Source of the DNA: Telopea speciosissima
Taxonomy: Eukaryota > Streptophyta > Magnoliopsida > Proteales > Proteaceae
Direction of reading: 5' to 3'
Length of the DNA stretch: 64,000 nt
Assembly (NCBI RefSeq): GCF_018873765.1
Contig: NW_025317348.1
Location: 1,008,127-1,072,126, forward strand
A program made the translations under genes and the position numbers. This document shows positions 1-12,900 of this stretch, piece by piece (the first letter of the stretch is position 1; each line of letters begins with the position of its first letter). The notes under the pieces are model-generated. The model saw only the letters and a list, made by a program, of their open reading frames with translations, was not told where the DNA came from and searched no databases.

Positions 1-3000
1 TACCGCGTCCAGTCTATTCCGAAGGTGCAAGATAGGTTCCCGATTGAAAGAAGTCCGAAAGTTCATTCAAACAAAATAGGTTCCATTCCGAAGTGTATTT
101 CCACATATTGAAAAGCTATTTTCTTTCTCAGCCGTCTTCGGCCTCCAAACCCTTCCAGGGCCTGACTTCCTACACCTACCTGGTCTCAAGCATTCCTCTC
201 TCACTTAATCAATGCCCGGGGGTGCCCCTCCCCGGTCTCAAGAACTCGAGCGCCCTCGCTGCACTAAAGGTTCAAAAACTCCCCCTTTGACTCAGGAGGG
301 TAGCCTTTTTCTGTCCTATAGCCCCTCTGGCAGGCAGTAACCGCAGGATCTCATTCGAAAGCCACTAAGCCTTAAGCTTTATTATTATACCCCAACCGAA
401 TAGCAAGACCTCAGAGACAGGGCATCTCTCCAAAGCGCGCTTTTGTTCGCTCCGCAAGTAAGTACGAACCGGTCAAAGACGCAACGACGACTGCATCTGG
501 GGGGGGATCGGTGAGCATACTTTAACCTGCCCCAGCCACCGCCCTTGGGAGTACTAAATGTAGAGAAGCAACTTGGGAATAGACTAGGCACATACCTAGC
601 GCTTAGATCGCGGTACCTTCTTTCAAAATCCATTCCAGCCCTTAGTGGCATTTCAATCTAAAATTCCATTTCAATCTCAGCCCTTCCTCTGCTCCTATTC
701 TGGTTCTATACCCACCCGCCATCCCTCTTTTGAAAAGAAAGAATTCCCTTCCTTCCCGGATCAAGGGTGCTCTACGATCAGCTCGACCACCGGGAGAGAG
801 TGGTCTACGATCAGCTCTCTTGCTTTGTTTGCTTTGCCTTGCTTGCTTATTAGCTTAGCTTGGTTTGAAAAGTCAAGTGCGAAAGCTAAAGCGCTTAAGC
901 TTTGCGGTCACATAACGGACTCTTGCATTCAGGCTCTGTCAAGACCAGTCGGAAATAGAATCATAAAAGCTGTGCCTTAACCAGCCCCATGGACCTTGTG
1001 GAAGCCATGACATAGGGCCGCTTGAAGCGTGAAGAAGACTGAGACGCAACAAGCATTACTCCAACTCATCAATGCAATTTTAGACAAGGCTATATCGACT
1101 GAAAACTAGATTCAGACAAAGACATTTCGACTGAGAATCACATCTTATTCGCTCTGCAAAACGCACGAGTCTAAAAGGATAGTCCCTTCGGAGGGGGGCG
1201 GCTAGACAAGCCATAGCGGGAGGAACAAGGGCGTGGTGTGAAAGTTGTGGAACCGAAATGAGTCAGAAAGGAGTGAACGAGGCCTGACAGGTTAAAACCC
1301 AAAGAGAAAGGCTTATGACTGAACACCAACCGGAACGAATCCCAACCGAGCAGTTGGTCCCGCGTAGTTCAGTTCAATCAGACCCGAAAGGGAAGAAGCG
1401 GGCGGTAAAAATACTTCAGCAAGAGTGAACAGAAGGATGAAGTAAGTGCAACAAGGGCCAGTCAACGAGAAAAAGGACCTTCACTCTCGTTTTCTGTCTT
1501 CGAGTCTTGGTTCAGTTCGTTCCTCTCTCGACTGTAGGAGTTGATCCTACATTCCGTGTAGCAATCAATGTCTGGGGACATAGAAAACCTTAACAGGGAT
1601 TCGATAAACGAAAGTATGTATACCGTACGGGACAGAGCCCGGGACGAAAGGTAAGAAATTAGAGAACGCATTCGGGTCAAGACTATAACGCGCTATCCGG
1701 ATTCCCCTACCTAGACACGCTCGCTCGCTTCTCGAGATAGAAGATTGGAACAGAGGAAGAAGGCTCTAATTACACCACTTCGCTGGAAGAACGGTTTGGT
1801 ATAATCGCCAGGATTTCAATCTTCATGATAGTTTGAATGCCTGAAAAAAGACTGTACAAGAGGTCATGTACAAGAAAAAAGAAAAGGTAGACTCAATGTC
1901 ATAGAAAGATAATACATCGGAATCAGCACCGTCTTATTCGTTTGCAACAATAGGACTAAAAAGAATCATGATTCGGTAAATAGGCCACTGATCGGCATCC
2001 AAGACTGAGTGAGGGGCCGGGAAGCGCGTACCAAGCCATTCGAGGGTAGCCAAGAACGGAAATAAGCAAAGACAGCTTATGGTCGTGTGCTGGCAAAAAG
2101 AGTCTCATCAAAGCTTCCAGTGTCGAGTTGTCACAAGTAGGTTTTTTAGTCATAGCTAGACAGCCAAGACAATATTCATTTCCTCGGTCAGACTCAGTAT
2201 CTTTGGTTGGAAAAGGGATTGGATAAGGCTCACCTTACTGCCACTTCACCAGAAGATCAAGGCCATGTCGAAACTGAAATACCAGAGGCACTTCCTCTTA
2301 GCCATTCACTAGAGTTCTTTCTTTTTAAAGAAAGGGGTGGTAGAGCAAGATTCGCATCCAGTTGTCCGGGTTTTAATTATAATGTTCACAAGCGCGAAAA
2401 CAAGATTCAACAAAATGCTCAATCCACATCCGGAAAACAAAAAAACGATAGTCTAAAGAAAGAAGAGGGGTCGTGCCCAGTCCCAAACAGTGCGTTCTTC
2501 AGTTCCGCCTTTCGGGAATCGGATGATGAGAGGACCAAGGCTAGATGATCGTGTCATTCTCTATACGCCTGAAAAACCGTCGTATTCTATCTCTTTCTTT
2601 TTGCCTTCGTCCAGTGGAAAGTGGAATTCACCTAGGTTTGCAAAACTTATGTTGCAGGTGAGTCACCACTTCAACAGGAGACCGAACAAGGCTTCTTTCG
2701 GCTGCTGAGGATCGCTTTGTGCCTAACTCCACTCACTACCTTTTAGCGTTTTCGGATAAAGAAAGGCCCTCAAAGAGCTCGGTACCAAACAGGCACAGCT
2801 AAGGAATAGTGCACTCAAAGGAACATGTCATCGAAGAATTTCCAACATTCATTCTCGAGCGGGGAGCGAGTTCAAGACCAAAGAAAGCCAGAGCATCTCT
2901 TCCTTTTCGCCTTGCCTCGAGGGCTTACGGGTCTGTGGGCACAGTTGAACAAGGCTCGTATTCAGATACTACACCTGAAGAAGAGGTTGAAAAAGGCCGG

Positions 3001-6000
3001 ACCAAATTAAAAAAAACAAGTAAGAAGAGAAAGAACCATAGCCAGAAGAACAAAGGAACTGTACATTCAGTGTTGTTACACAAACAAAAGACAGAGATAT
3101 AGTCCTATCCAAGCTTGTCAGGATCAAAGACGTTGGGATTAGATTAGCAGACTATGGATGGGTCAAGACGTCGAGTAAAGTCTCCGTCATCTGGCTCCTT
3201 CCACGCAAGACGACTAGGATCAAATGGTTGACAATAATGCTAGGAAAGAAAAAGATCGAGACTATGTCTTGGCTTCTATCGGGTCAGCGTCGAGGGAGAG
3301 TACACCAACTAGTTGGCTACGTAAAAAGAGAGTGGGCTAAAAAAAGGGCATTTTTTGAATTAGAAGATTCTCTTTCTACACTGACGACATATCCTGCCTC
3401 TTCCTTCCTTGCCCGCCAAAGAATATTCCTTCCTTTTCGACTGGTGGGACGAAGTCGCATTGATTGAATCGGCTCTGGCCTTCGCTGAAAAAAGTGAGGC
3501 TTTACTTGACGAGTAGACCTCAGTTACCCGCTTATTGGGACCTGCAAGAAGCTGAGTTTCTTTGCTTTCTTTCGTCACAGTAGGTGGAAAAAGAAAGAGT
3601 CAAAGCAGCAGACCTGTAGTAACATTATCCACCTTTACAGACATTTATGAAGAAGGTTCCGTTTAACACATCTTGGCCGAGCAGGAAGAGCAGGCAACGA
3701 AGTTGTCGGTTGAAGGTGCTCTCTTCTCTACTCCGTCACATAGGATAGAGGCTCACTCTGCATCTATAGTTTACTCTGCTTCTTATGCATCTTCTGTCTC
3801 GTCTCTTGGTTTCAGGGAGCCAGGGAGCAAGAGTTCTCCCCCGAAAGTAGCTCTGACGGAGGGAAGTGGGCTTCATTCAATGGAATGCTTTGTTGGTTCA
3901 GCTCCAAGGGTCCGGTTTCTCGGTTTAGTGTGGAGGGAGGCGCTCTTTTTTGACCTTTCAGGGGACATGTTGTAATTTGAAGCTGGCAATACGTGCTTGA
4001 GTCGATGATCAATCCGCCGTTCAATCCTTCTATAGATGGTGATCAGACTTGTGTTGATCTCTTCTATGCTGAGAATCATCTGTCAATCCCCGCTTTGATT
4101 GACCTTGACCGGTCATTGCTGGAAAATAGGGCTTGGGGCGACGCTTCAATGCTTCTCCTCCTCTCCTATCTTTCCATGGGCTTTCTCCTCACACGAGGTC
4201 CCCTTCCTTTCAAAATCTTCCTTTCCGCGCGAAAGACTCTTTGCCTTTTTCACAGTCAATGGTCACACAGGCTTTCCTCTCGATCGGAGTCGACCTCAGT
4301 CCCCCGCTTCCGAATAGAGTAGTTCGCCGTCATCAAGCGAACCGGGACTGAGCTCTAATTGTCCTTCCTTCGCAGCTCCGGAGGAGCCTCTCAAACCCAT
4401 CAACTCGTCGGCTACTTTGACAAATCTGGTTTAGAGTTCAAAAGCATTCCGCCTTCAACTTCTGCTTAGTTTGACTTGGCCAGCTTACCTTACTTCGTAA
4501 CCTTGACTACTGCTTTTTCTTACGCTGCTTAGAAAGAACCTTCCACAGCGTTGGTTGAACTATAGGACTACAACAAGCTGGCCGCTGCTTACCTCTCTTC
4601 AGACGAGCTAGCTCTCGTTCTCTCTTCCTTGTTGAGCCGTCAACAGCTTTCGTCACAATTTGAAGACCGAAATGAGGGGTTTTGTTACATAGTGGTTGGA
4701 ACAAGATGTCCAAGCGGACCAGTAGGCAGGCGCTCGATAGAGCCCTCATACCTTTTTGAAGAAGGTTCTTTTAGCCGAGCGGGAAGAGCAGGAGGAAAGT
4801 TAGGCACAAACTCCCCTCAGCAGTAAGTGAAGGCAGTCGGTAGCCCATAGATGATCGAAGCCCAAAAACAAAGGATTCTTAGACTGCATCCGATGATGCT
4901 TTCGAGCAAGACTTGCGTCTTCCCTTTCCTTTCCCAATGAGTGAACGAGACGAACGGTAGGGTCAGAAAGGGCAGTCCGACGAGTCAGTCAGTGGAAAGG
5001 CGAACTTTGGTCGATCAACGCTTCAAAAAAAAACTGATTTTTTTTTCTCACGATGTCGCCCCAATCTTCCTCCCATACTGAAAAGGAAGACGAAAAGAAG
5101 AGCTTGAATGACCAAGGAAACCGACTTGTCCCGTGGCGGGGGTCAAAGTAGTCAAAACAGTCCATTCCGGGTAGGAAGGCAAGAATCCCAGCTTTCTTCC
5201 TCGACCAGTGGATATCGGACTCTTCTCTCCACGCGCAAGCAAAGGTTTTTTTTCCTCCTTGGAAAGGTTGTCGATTCGGAGAATTCCAGGCGATGATGCA
5301 AGTTCCAAGCACTCGCAAAGGCATTCTCCGAATCGATAAGTTTATTAATAAAAATCTTATAGTCAGTCGATCTTCCTCTCCTCCATAAAGAAGGTTCTTG
5401 TGCCTCAGCATCAAGTCCGCTGTCAAATCCGACCCGGAGCTTGAACTTGACTTTGTTGGTACTACACCTGCACCTGAAGGACAGTTTGAGAGCGAAGCGG
5501 ACACAACTATTGATTCAAAAGCCTTATCCTGACGCGCCGTGCGCCATCTTTTCTTTCTCTTAGCCTTAGAAGGCTATAGTTTTTATAAGAAGTATCCTAT
5601 AAGACTCAATAACGACTAAAAAGAAAAAGGTATACGAGCCGGTCAGGTCAGGCTTAATGGCAGGTGGGATTGCTACCTGATAGGAAAGATGGGACCATCG
5701 GAGACAAGATAGGCTAATGACCAGGGTGACCCAAGGCAATTTCAATTGGCGAGCCAACCACGAGAACGAAACCCCGCGGCCAGAGAGAAAAAGGCGTCCG
5801 ACCGATAGGAAATGTCACCCATGCATAAGTGAGGCACACAAGGGCCACTGGCAAGAGAGATTGAAGGCATGCCAGCCTGGAAGTGATTCGCTGTGAAACG
5901 GAACTTGCCCTCTTAGGTACTTCATCCGAGCAGAAATGAGGCACACAAGAGCCACTGGCACATCGATGCCAGCCTGGGAAGTGATCTGCCAAGTCAGGTT

Positions 6001-6445
6001 TTTCCAGCGGCCTAACGAGTAAGCAACCCGTTCCTGTCGAGTTTTCCAGCGACCTATCGATACCGGAATAAGTACCTCTGGCCTGCCATGGCTATACTAA
6101 CGACGCGGCTCCATACCTCTTCCAGTCCGTGTAGCTCACTGGACTTGATGCAACTTGAAATCCGGTTCAATCCGGAATTCAAAATATGTAAAGTTTCAAG
6201 CTGAGCTATATGGAAGAGGGTGGTGAGCAGAGAAGGCAGCCGGCCCTCGCTCCTAACACTCACTGTTTTAGATCGAGCGGATAGTCTATGGGGAGGGGTC
6301 TGTAAACCTCGGACATGACAACAAAACAATCGTATCTACTTAGGTTAAGTAAGATCCAATCAATGTATTTAGTTCAGTCAGTCACTTCGTTCCTTCCTTC
6401 CTTCAGTCGTTTAACTCACTTTAGTCATAGTTCAACATCAAAGGA
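1..6445. other. gene-poor mitochondrial spacer
   Basis: I see no recognisable gene here. Open frames are short (under about 175 codons), overlap on both strands and have no familiar motif. The stretch contains short repeated words, such as TCTACGATCAGCT twice at 771-783 and 804-816. A phrase around GAAGAAGGTTC followed by GCCGAGC(A/G)GGAAGAGCAGG appears at about 3650-3695 and again, better preserved, at 4758-4795. This is typical of angiosperm mitochondrial intergenic DNA. Confidence 0.5.
5829..5990. repeat. diverged direct repeat, two copies
   Basis: The words GAGGCACACAAG(G/A)GCCACTGGCA and ATGCCAGCCTGG(G)AAGTGAT occur in the same order at about 5831-5888 and 5939-5984. The second copy has a shorter middle. 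This is a local duplication that has diverged, with no coding sense. Confidence 0.5.
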
Positions 6446-6485
6446 AATGAGCTACAAGGCCTCTAAATTGAGCTAAAAGCGGACT

Positions 6486-6865
6486 TTAGAGTTGTTGTAG
6501 GGTGATTGTGCTAACGTACACACTGTAGTTTTTCAGCTCGTTTTGAAGCAGGGAATCGGGCTCTGTTGCCCTAGCTTGTTGATCTTGCTCCTTCAGTAGG
6601 AGTAGGGGAGATGTAGTTGATCCCACAGCTGCAGGACTTGGGCCATTGTGGGGCAACGTGCTGGGTGGCATGGTACCACTGGTGGATGAAGCCATGGGGC
6701 CGGTTGAACGCCTTGGACTTGAATTGTTGCAGTTGCATGAGGCATGGAAAGCATGCGCTGCATCATCTGCTGGAGTTCTGCCATTTGCTTTTTCAATGCT
6801 TCGAAGTCAGCTGAAGAGGGTGTCCCTGTGGGGCTTGCCTGGGATTCTTGCGAGTTTACTTGCAC
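6486..6865 (-). pseudogene. possible retrotransposon gag N-terminal remnant
   Basis: Two overlapping minus-strand frames (90 and 69 codons) encode a Gln/Pro/Ser-rich stretch that starts with a short helical segment around ALKKQMAELQQMMQRML. This resembles the coiled-coil leader of many plant Ty3/gypsy Gag proteins, and the Gag at 52.9 kb in this window has a similar EMKELKKMMADL segment. No Gag core or zinc knuckle follows. It could equally be an unrelated low-complexity ORF, so the call rests only on style and composition. Confidence 0.2.
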
Positions 6866-6906
6866 ATCTCTACGAGGGCGTTTTCTTCTTCCATAGGTGC
6901 GCCTAG

Positions 6907-9900
6907 ATTCAGACGCCGCTTTGCAGTAAAAGACCGAGTTTCTATGGGATCAGTTCGAATGAACTTGGATCGAGCCAGATGAATTCTCAATCGAACTCTC
7001 TTCTTCTTCATCTTTTCTTGAGGCGCTGTAAGCGTTTAGGATGAAAAGGAAGGGTTGAGAGCAGCAAGATACGGCGAAGCCAACAAGCGAGAAAACGGAA
7101 GTGCGCGCTAGCGCACTACGGCTTTCAAGCGCTGACCGGCGGCTCCCTGAGATAACCTGTTTTCTGATCAGGAATAGCCCCTAGGAATAGCCCTTTAGGC
7201 TGGCCCCTACTTCATTTACTCTTTCCTTTCCTTCCCCATCCCCCCCCCTAATCGTCGTTTATCACTGATCACCGGATTGGGATTATTCTTCTTTCTTTTC
7301 TTCCCTTCGTTTAGCTGTTCAGTGAATCCCCCGTAGGCTGGCTTTGATTGCTTCTTCTGGCTCTTGCCTAATCGCTCTACCCCGTCGCTCGCTCTGTTCG
7401 CCTCTCTTTACTCTTCCCTTATGCGCCCCATGCCGACATGCCTGGTGTGCCGGTTCCGATGACAAAGTTGAGTCCGTACCGACCCCCTTCACTTCGTCCT
7501 GCTTAGTCTTGTCCAAACATTTGATGGGATCACTCTTTCTAACATTCTATGGGCCGTCGGTTACCCCTTCCATTGCCTCTGCCCTCATTGGTCAGAATAT
7601 TTTCCTATTGTAATTTTTACACTACCGATTCACTTTTTCGATCCGATAACAAATTATATTATAATAAAGTCTTTGTTGAATAAAGACGGTTGGGCGCTAT
7701 CTTTTCTAGCTCATTTTGGAAGTGAAGATTCGTCGATTCATGTACTGAGTTTACCCCGGCATCCCACCCGCTATCTACGGATTGCCCTATCCTTACGTTG
7801 TATGGTTAGGTGTGGAGTAAATTGCACTCCTTCCCTACTTTGATACAGACCTTTTGTGTTAAAATCCTTTCTATCTAACTCGAACCTTGGAAAATGCATA
7901 CTTAACAACTTTGCTTAGCGCGCTAGGGCGATCGATTCCTTTCTGGCTTCCTCGCTACTCATAGTTCAAAGCTCCGCTCCTTGATTGTCTTTCACAAGCA
8001 AGTTCCGCCTCTTTAGCCTGCTGGCAGTTTATGCTCACATCCAACTCCAAGGCATAGGTCGTACATGGCAGATCAGAATCGACCAAAATAGCTGTAGATG
8101 ACCTCGTATCAGCACCTAGTTGAAACTGTAATAAACTTGAATTTGCTTCTATGAGCAGAGTTCTGTGTTTATAACGATGTTTAGTCAAGAAGAACGAAGT
8201 CTTTTACAGATCAGGCTTTGATCCAGCGAAGGGTTAAAGCAGTTACTTTTGCTGGCGACAAAGTTAGGACATCTCTTGTTACAGCTATAGGGCAGATAGC
8301 TGCCAATCGTGCCGCTTCCTATTCATGATCAAGTGAAAGGGCGGGCTTCTTTACTGAGAATCTTTATAGCTCTCCTGATGGGGAAGAATGGTTGGCTTTC
8401 ATGCCTGGATACTTTCCCTATTCTTCTTGTGCCTGACACTTTTCTTCTCATCGTCCAGGTGAAAGAAAGGCGGAAGTCACTCCCTCTTCAGTGAGGGCGC
8501 GTCTACGGTACGGTTCTGCTAGCTCCCGTGCTACTTTTGCTGCATCTCTAGTATCAACCTTGGGGCTAGGCTTTGCTTGCATCTGGCTATCCATGTAGCC
8601 TGGAGAATGGGAATCAAGGTAGAAGTCCGGATGAACTCTCCGCTGTTGATGACATAGAAAAACATATATGATAGGTCGCATCTATTCATCGGAAGGCCTT
8701 CAGATCCTATTCTTTTTGAGTCTGAGGAGATAAGCACGGAGAGGACTGAAGGGAAGGGGGAGTTCGATCCTCCCGCGATCTTAAATAGGTTAGGGATTAA
8801 AGTATGTAACCACTGAAAGCTAGCCTCTCTCAATCGGTTGACTTTCTCCTGTTGGACTAATATGTATGGCATGAAACTAGGCATGAAACTGGATCAATGA
8901 ATTCAGTCCTGTTGCAGCTAGTGGAGATAGGACAGATTCCATTCCATCAGTGAAATAGGGCGGAAAGAGAGAGACAATACATGACAGGAGATCGTTTGAA
9001 GCGAGGGGGGAGAGGGTCTTATCATGAATTGAATGTTGGCCTAGATAGAGGTTAGGAACTAAGATGAATTCCAACCAGCTATATTAGTATTGGATCGATT
9101 GGCTTACAAGCCTTCTCGTCGATTCGATTAAAAGTGCGCCTTTTACCGGTCTTATTTAACGTTTGAACTCTTTAGCCCTAGAACGATAATAGTAATTGGA
9201 TTGTTCAATGAAAGCCTAGGGCATCAATTCATGCTATCAGATCGCTCTCTCCTAGTAGGCAAGTCCGGAATGAAAGCCTTCTCGACCATTGATTAATTAA
9301 TCTACCTCCGACTCCGAACTCTTAGCTTCTAGCTTCTGAGCTCTAAGTCCTAAGCCTTATATTACTATTACAGTTGGTAAGCTAGACCCCTTCTCTTTCA
9401 TTCTCAAAAGCAGGAAGCCTTTCACTCTTTCAATAGGCTGAAACTAACCTATCTCATTAGAATCCAGGATTGTAACTAGAGCCTGAGACAACTAGTTATT
9501 CTTTTGAAGTAGGAATGAAAGCAAGCCTTTCGCCCCTTTCTTGAATCAATACGATTTCTTCCCCATGAAAAAGGGATTGCTCAATGAAAGCCGGTCAAAA
9601 TCCCTTCTTTTATTTTAGGGCATCAACTACCTGCATTTAGGGAGTTAAAACTTAGTCGACTATATATAATATAGGGAGAGGAACTAAGCCCCAAGATTCA
9701 AATAAATGCATGAGCTTTAGTAGAATTGAGTTCTAAGGCAAGCGATGAAAGGCTACTCAAAGTACTAATCTGTCATTGAAAGTCTTCGAATTCATGTTGG
9801 CCTATTCCATTCAAACAATCTATCCTCATTCAAACCTTTCTAGTCGCTGAAGGAGTTACCTATTCTAGTTGACCATAGGGTGAGGGAGGACTGAAAAGGG

Positions 9901-12900
9901 GTCGATAGGCTTAACCTTATCCGATTTTAGCCCTATTTATATTTAACAGAATGCCTTTAGTCATAGAGGTTTCAAATCAAAGTGGACTGGTTGTTTTCGA
10001 TTCCACTAGTGCAACAGGAGAAATCGATTGAGAGCGAGAAAGTAAACCGGGCGAACAAAGAAGGAAGGCAAGAAGCCACCTCGAATAAGAATTGGAAATA
10101 GCTCTACTATATATAGTATAGGGGGAGGAATTGGCTTTTTGATGAAACCGGGTACTAAAAAGGCATAAACAAGCCTCTTTCTATCTGGATTGGATAAGGA
10201 ATTCAAACCTGATAGAGGGATTCCTTGTTGGCCTCTTCGAATGAGCCTATATTAGATTAGATACCTTTCTCGGCTTCCAGCTTTTGTCATAGAATAGCTT
10301 TCGAAAGCAATGGAATCGGTAAAGTACTACTAATAGGAGGCTTAAGATCGGTGTCGGTGGAATAGCAATCGGGCGGTGAGGCAAGGGCATTAAGCCTAGA
10401 TAAGATATCGGAATGAAAACCAGATAGCATGTAGATTCTGTCACTGAGCTACATTCCTTAAATCACTTTCAGAGAGGGAAGGGATCGAAACACTCTCCTG
10501 ACGGCATAGCTGAAGGTCGACGCCATGGTAACTTTAAACTAGAGGGTACCTATCATGAAATTGTTGGGCACTATCTAATAGGTTGAAGTATAAAAAAAGA
10601 AATCCTTTGTATATACATTCGAACCACTGTCGGTCATATTTCTTTTTATCGAGAAATAGAAGAAGCCATACAGGGGTTTTGTCGGGCCTACTCATACTAA
10701 CCGGGTACGTCGTTCCAATCGTATTTCTGTTCCTCTTGTTCGGTTTGCTGATGTTGATACCTTTTTACCTCGACATAGAGCCTGAACTTGCTGCCATTCA
10801 CACCTTTTGGATGATAAGCCCTGATTAAATGATATGGGCTTATAGAACCATTAGGGAGGGGATTATGGGTATGATAAGACCCAATAAAGGAATATGGAGA
10901 AGCCCCCTCTTTTTCTTTCAATAGTGGGCGCCTGGATCTCTTATTCCATCAAACCAAAGCATTCCCTCCCCTTTGCTAGCCGGCTCTTCCTCCCTAACCA
11001 GTATAAACAAATCCTGTTCTACTCTAGCCCCCACCAGTATTCGATAGATGCAGTTTGTAGGGCCCTATTCATTTTATTAATAGTAGGGCGCCAACTACCC
11101 AATCTTAGAGTAGGATTCGATCCGTAGATTCAGATACCTAACATTATCTGGGTTGCCCTTTTGACACGAATAGTGGGCAAATAAATGGCTTTACTAGGGG
11201 GATCTAGAACCCCAACCTGGTGTAGCATCCTCCCGGGTATAAGGTTTCGTTGATTGCAATCCATTCTATCGAGAGAAATATTGCCCTTGATTCAATAGCT
11301 TAGTATTGAGTCATTCGAAGGGAAAAGGTCCAGGTGGGCCTGGCCGGTGGTAAAAGATGTAGCGCGTGAGCAAGTTCTGAATGAACCCCCCCTTGATTGA
11401 TAAAGCTATCCTTTCCCCCTTATGGGATATATGCTTCATTAAATCCCTCCTCTTACTAGTATTCAATCCCCGCCCTCTTCTCAACCAATTACTATCCTAC
11501 TCTAATGGTAGAGGGGCTTTCCCTCTCTCGATTGTGGTAGCTTGAATCTACTAATTTGTGTTGATTGGCGATCATCGTGCATAGCCCCCCCATCGATAGT
11601 TGTGCATCTTCTCTCCGTTCGGGCCCCTGTTGGTGGTTTAGAGTAAAGGGTAGGTGGGTTCCGGATTAGTAGTGGATTGCACCGGATTAGTAGCAGCAGT
11701 GACCCTCGTAGGAATAGATGGAAGAGTATACTCATTTTTTTGTACCAATGCCGGTAAAGAAACAGAATACTAATTATGGTTTGCTAATAATGGGAGAGAT
11801 AGAAGCAGGAATCGAGCTGATACCAATACAACTAATACCGGGAGCCTACGTGAACTGATACAGTAAGGGATTAAGCCTAGGAAATGGCCAATGCCACGGT
11901 TGGGCTTCGTTCCCTTCCTTCTTTCCCATATTCCATCATTCGATTCGATTCATTTCTATCATCTACGTATTGGCACGTGCTGTTAAGAGTCCGGGGATTT
12001 CAATAATCTAGTCGTGCCCACCCTATCATTTCCTATTATCCAAGGAGCTGCCGATTCATAATAGTAGGGGATCAATTGAGAATAGTAAGGGAATGGGGAG
12101 GATTGGTGAATAGGCGAGGTATGGGTATGAATATGGTATCTAAAGAAAGATTACGATTTAGCGGGCAGCTATCGTTATCGGGGTTAGGGTGTGGGGCATT
12201 CAAGAGGGATTGGACTATTGAACCATTGGACCAACGACCGGAGGAGCATGAGAATGGGAACAGCAACGGTACACCCAAGCATCGGGGGGAAAGATTACCA
12301 GTCTTAGTGCCGGGGTAGGACATCATATCTCCGTGGTTAGATCTTCTCCTTCGGACCCTCAATTGCGATACCGAGACCTAGCTCTTAGATCACAGTGCCC
12401 GACCACTCGAATAAAGCTCCTTATGTTTCCGATTCCCCCTCTCAATGCATCCTAGGATCTCCTCCCGATCGGCACTTAACCATCCCATCCCGCACCAGAG
12501 ATGAGGGCCCCCCTATCACTTAAAGGCAGCCCTTCTCCTTCCAATCTTGAACTTTCAGAAAGAATTAGCCGAGGTTCGTTCTTAAGGAACTTTATTCCAA
12601 TTGATGTCCCCTCCCACCATCTCCCGTAAGTGTCACTTCTACGGCTACAGCTTTCTTTCCTTTTCAAGAGTAGTCGCCTTACTAAGAAAAAGAAAACCCT
12701 CAAAAAAGTATCCAACCCTTTTAACATAAAATAACATAAATGTAGCCACTGGAGCCATTCGAAAAAGGGAGAAATTAGCACTACTTGGTGAAATAGGTTC
12801 TTTTAGAATCAATTTCGAACCGCCTTCATTAAAGCCATCACCCAAGGCTTTGAGTACTTTCATATATACTCTTTCCCTGTTTGAGAATTCTGTTGGGAGA

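Noticed and set aside
4989-5504. 171-codon minus-strand frame
   Set aside because: Longest frame in the first 16 kb, but no motif, no membrane segment and no related ORF. A chance frame in spacer is more likely.
8440-8530. Phrase ending GGTACGGTTCTGC that recalls group II intron domain V
   Set aside because: Only the 3' strand of a domain V-like stem is present and no pairing partner lies within the expected 34 nt. No exon reading adjoins it.
8740-8790. GGGGGAGTTCGATCCTCCC, a perfect T-arm-like hairpin
   Set aside because: No D arm or anticodon arm upstream, so probably a chance hairpin.
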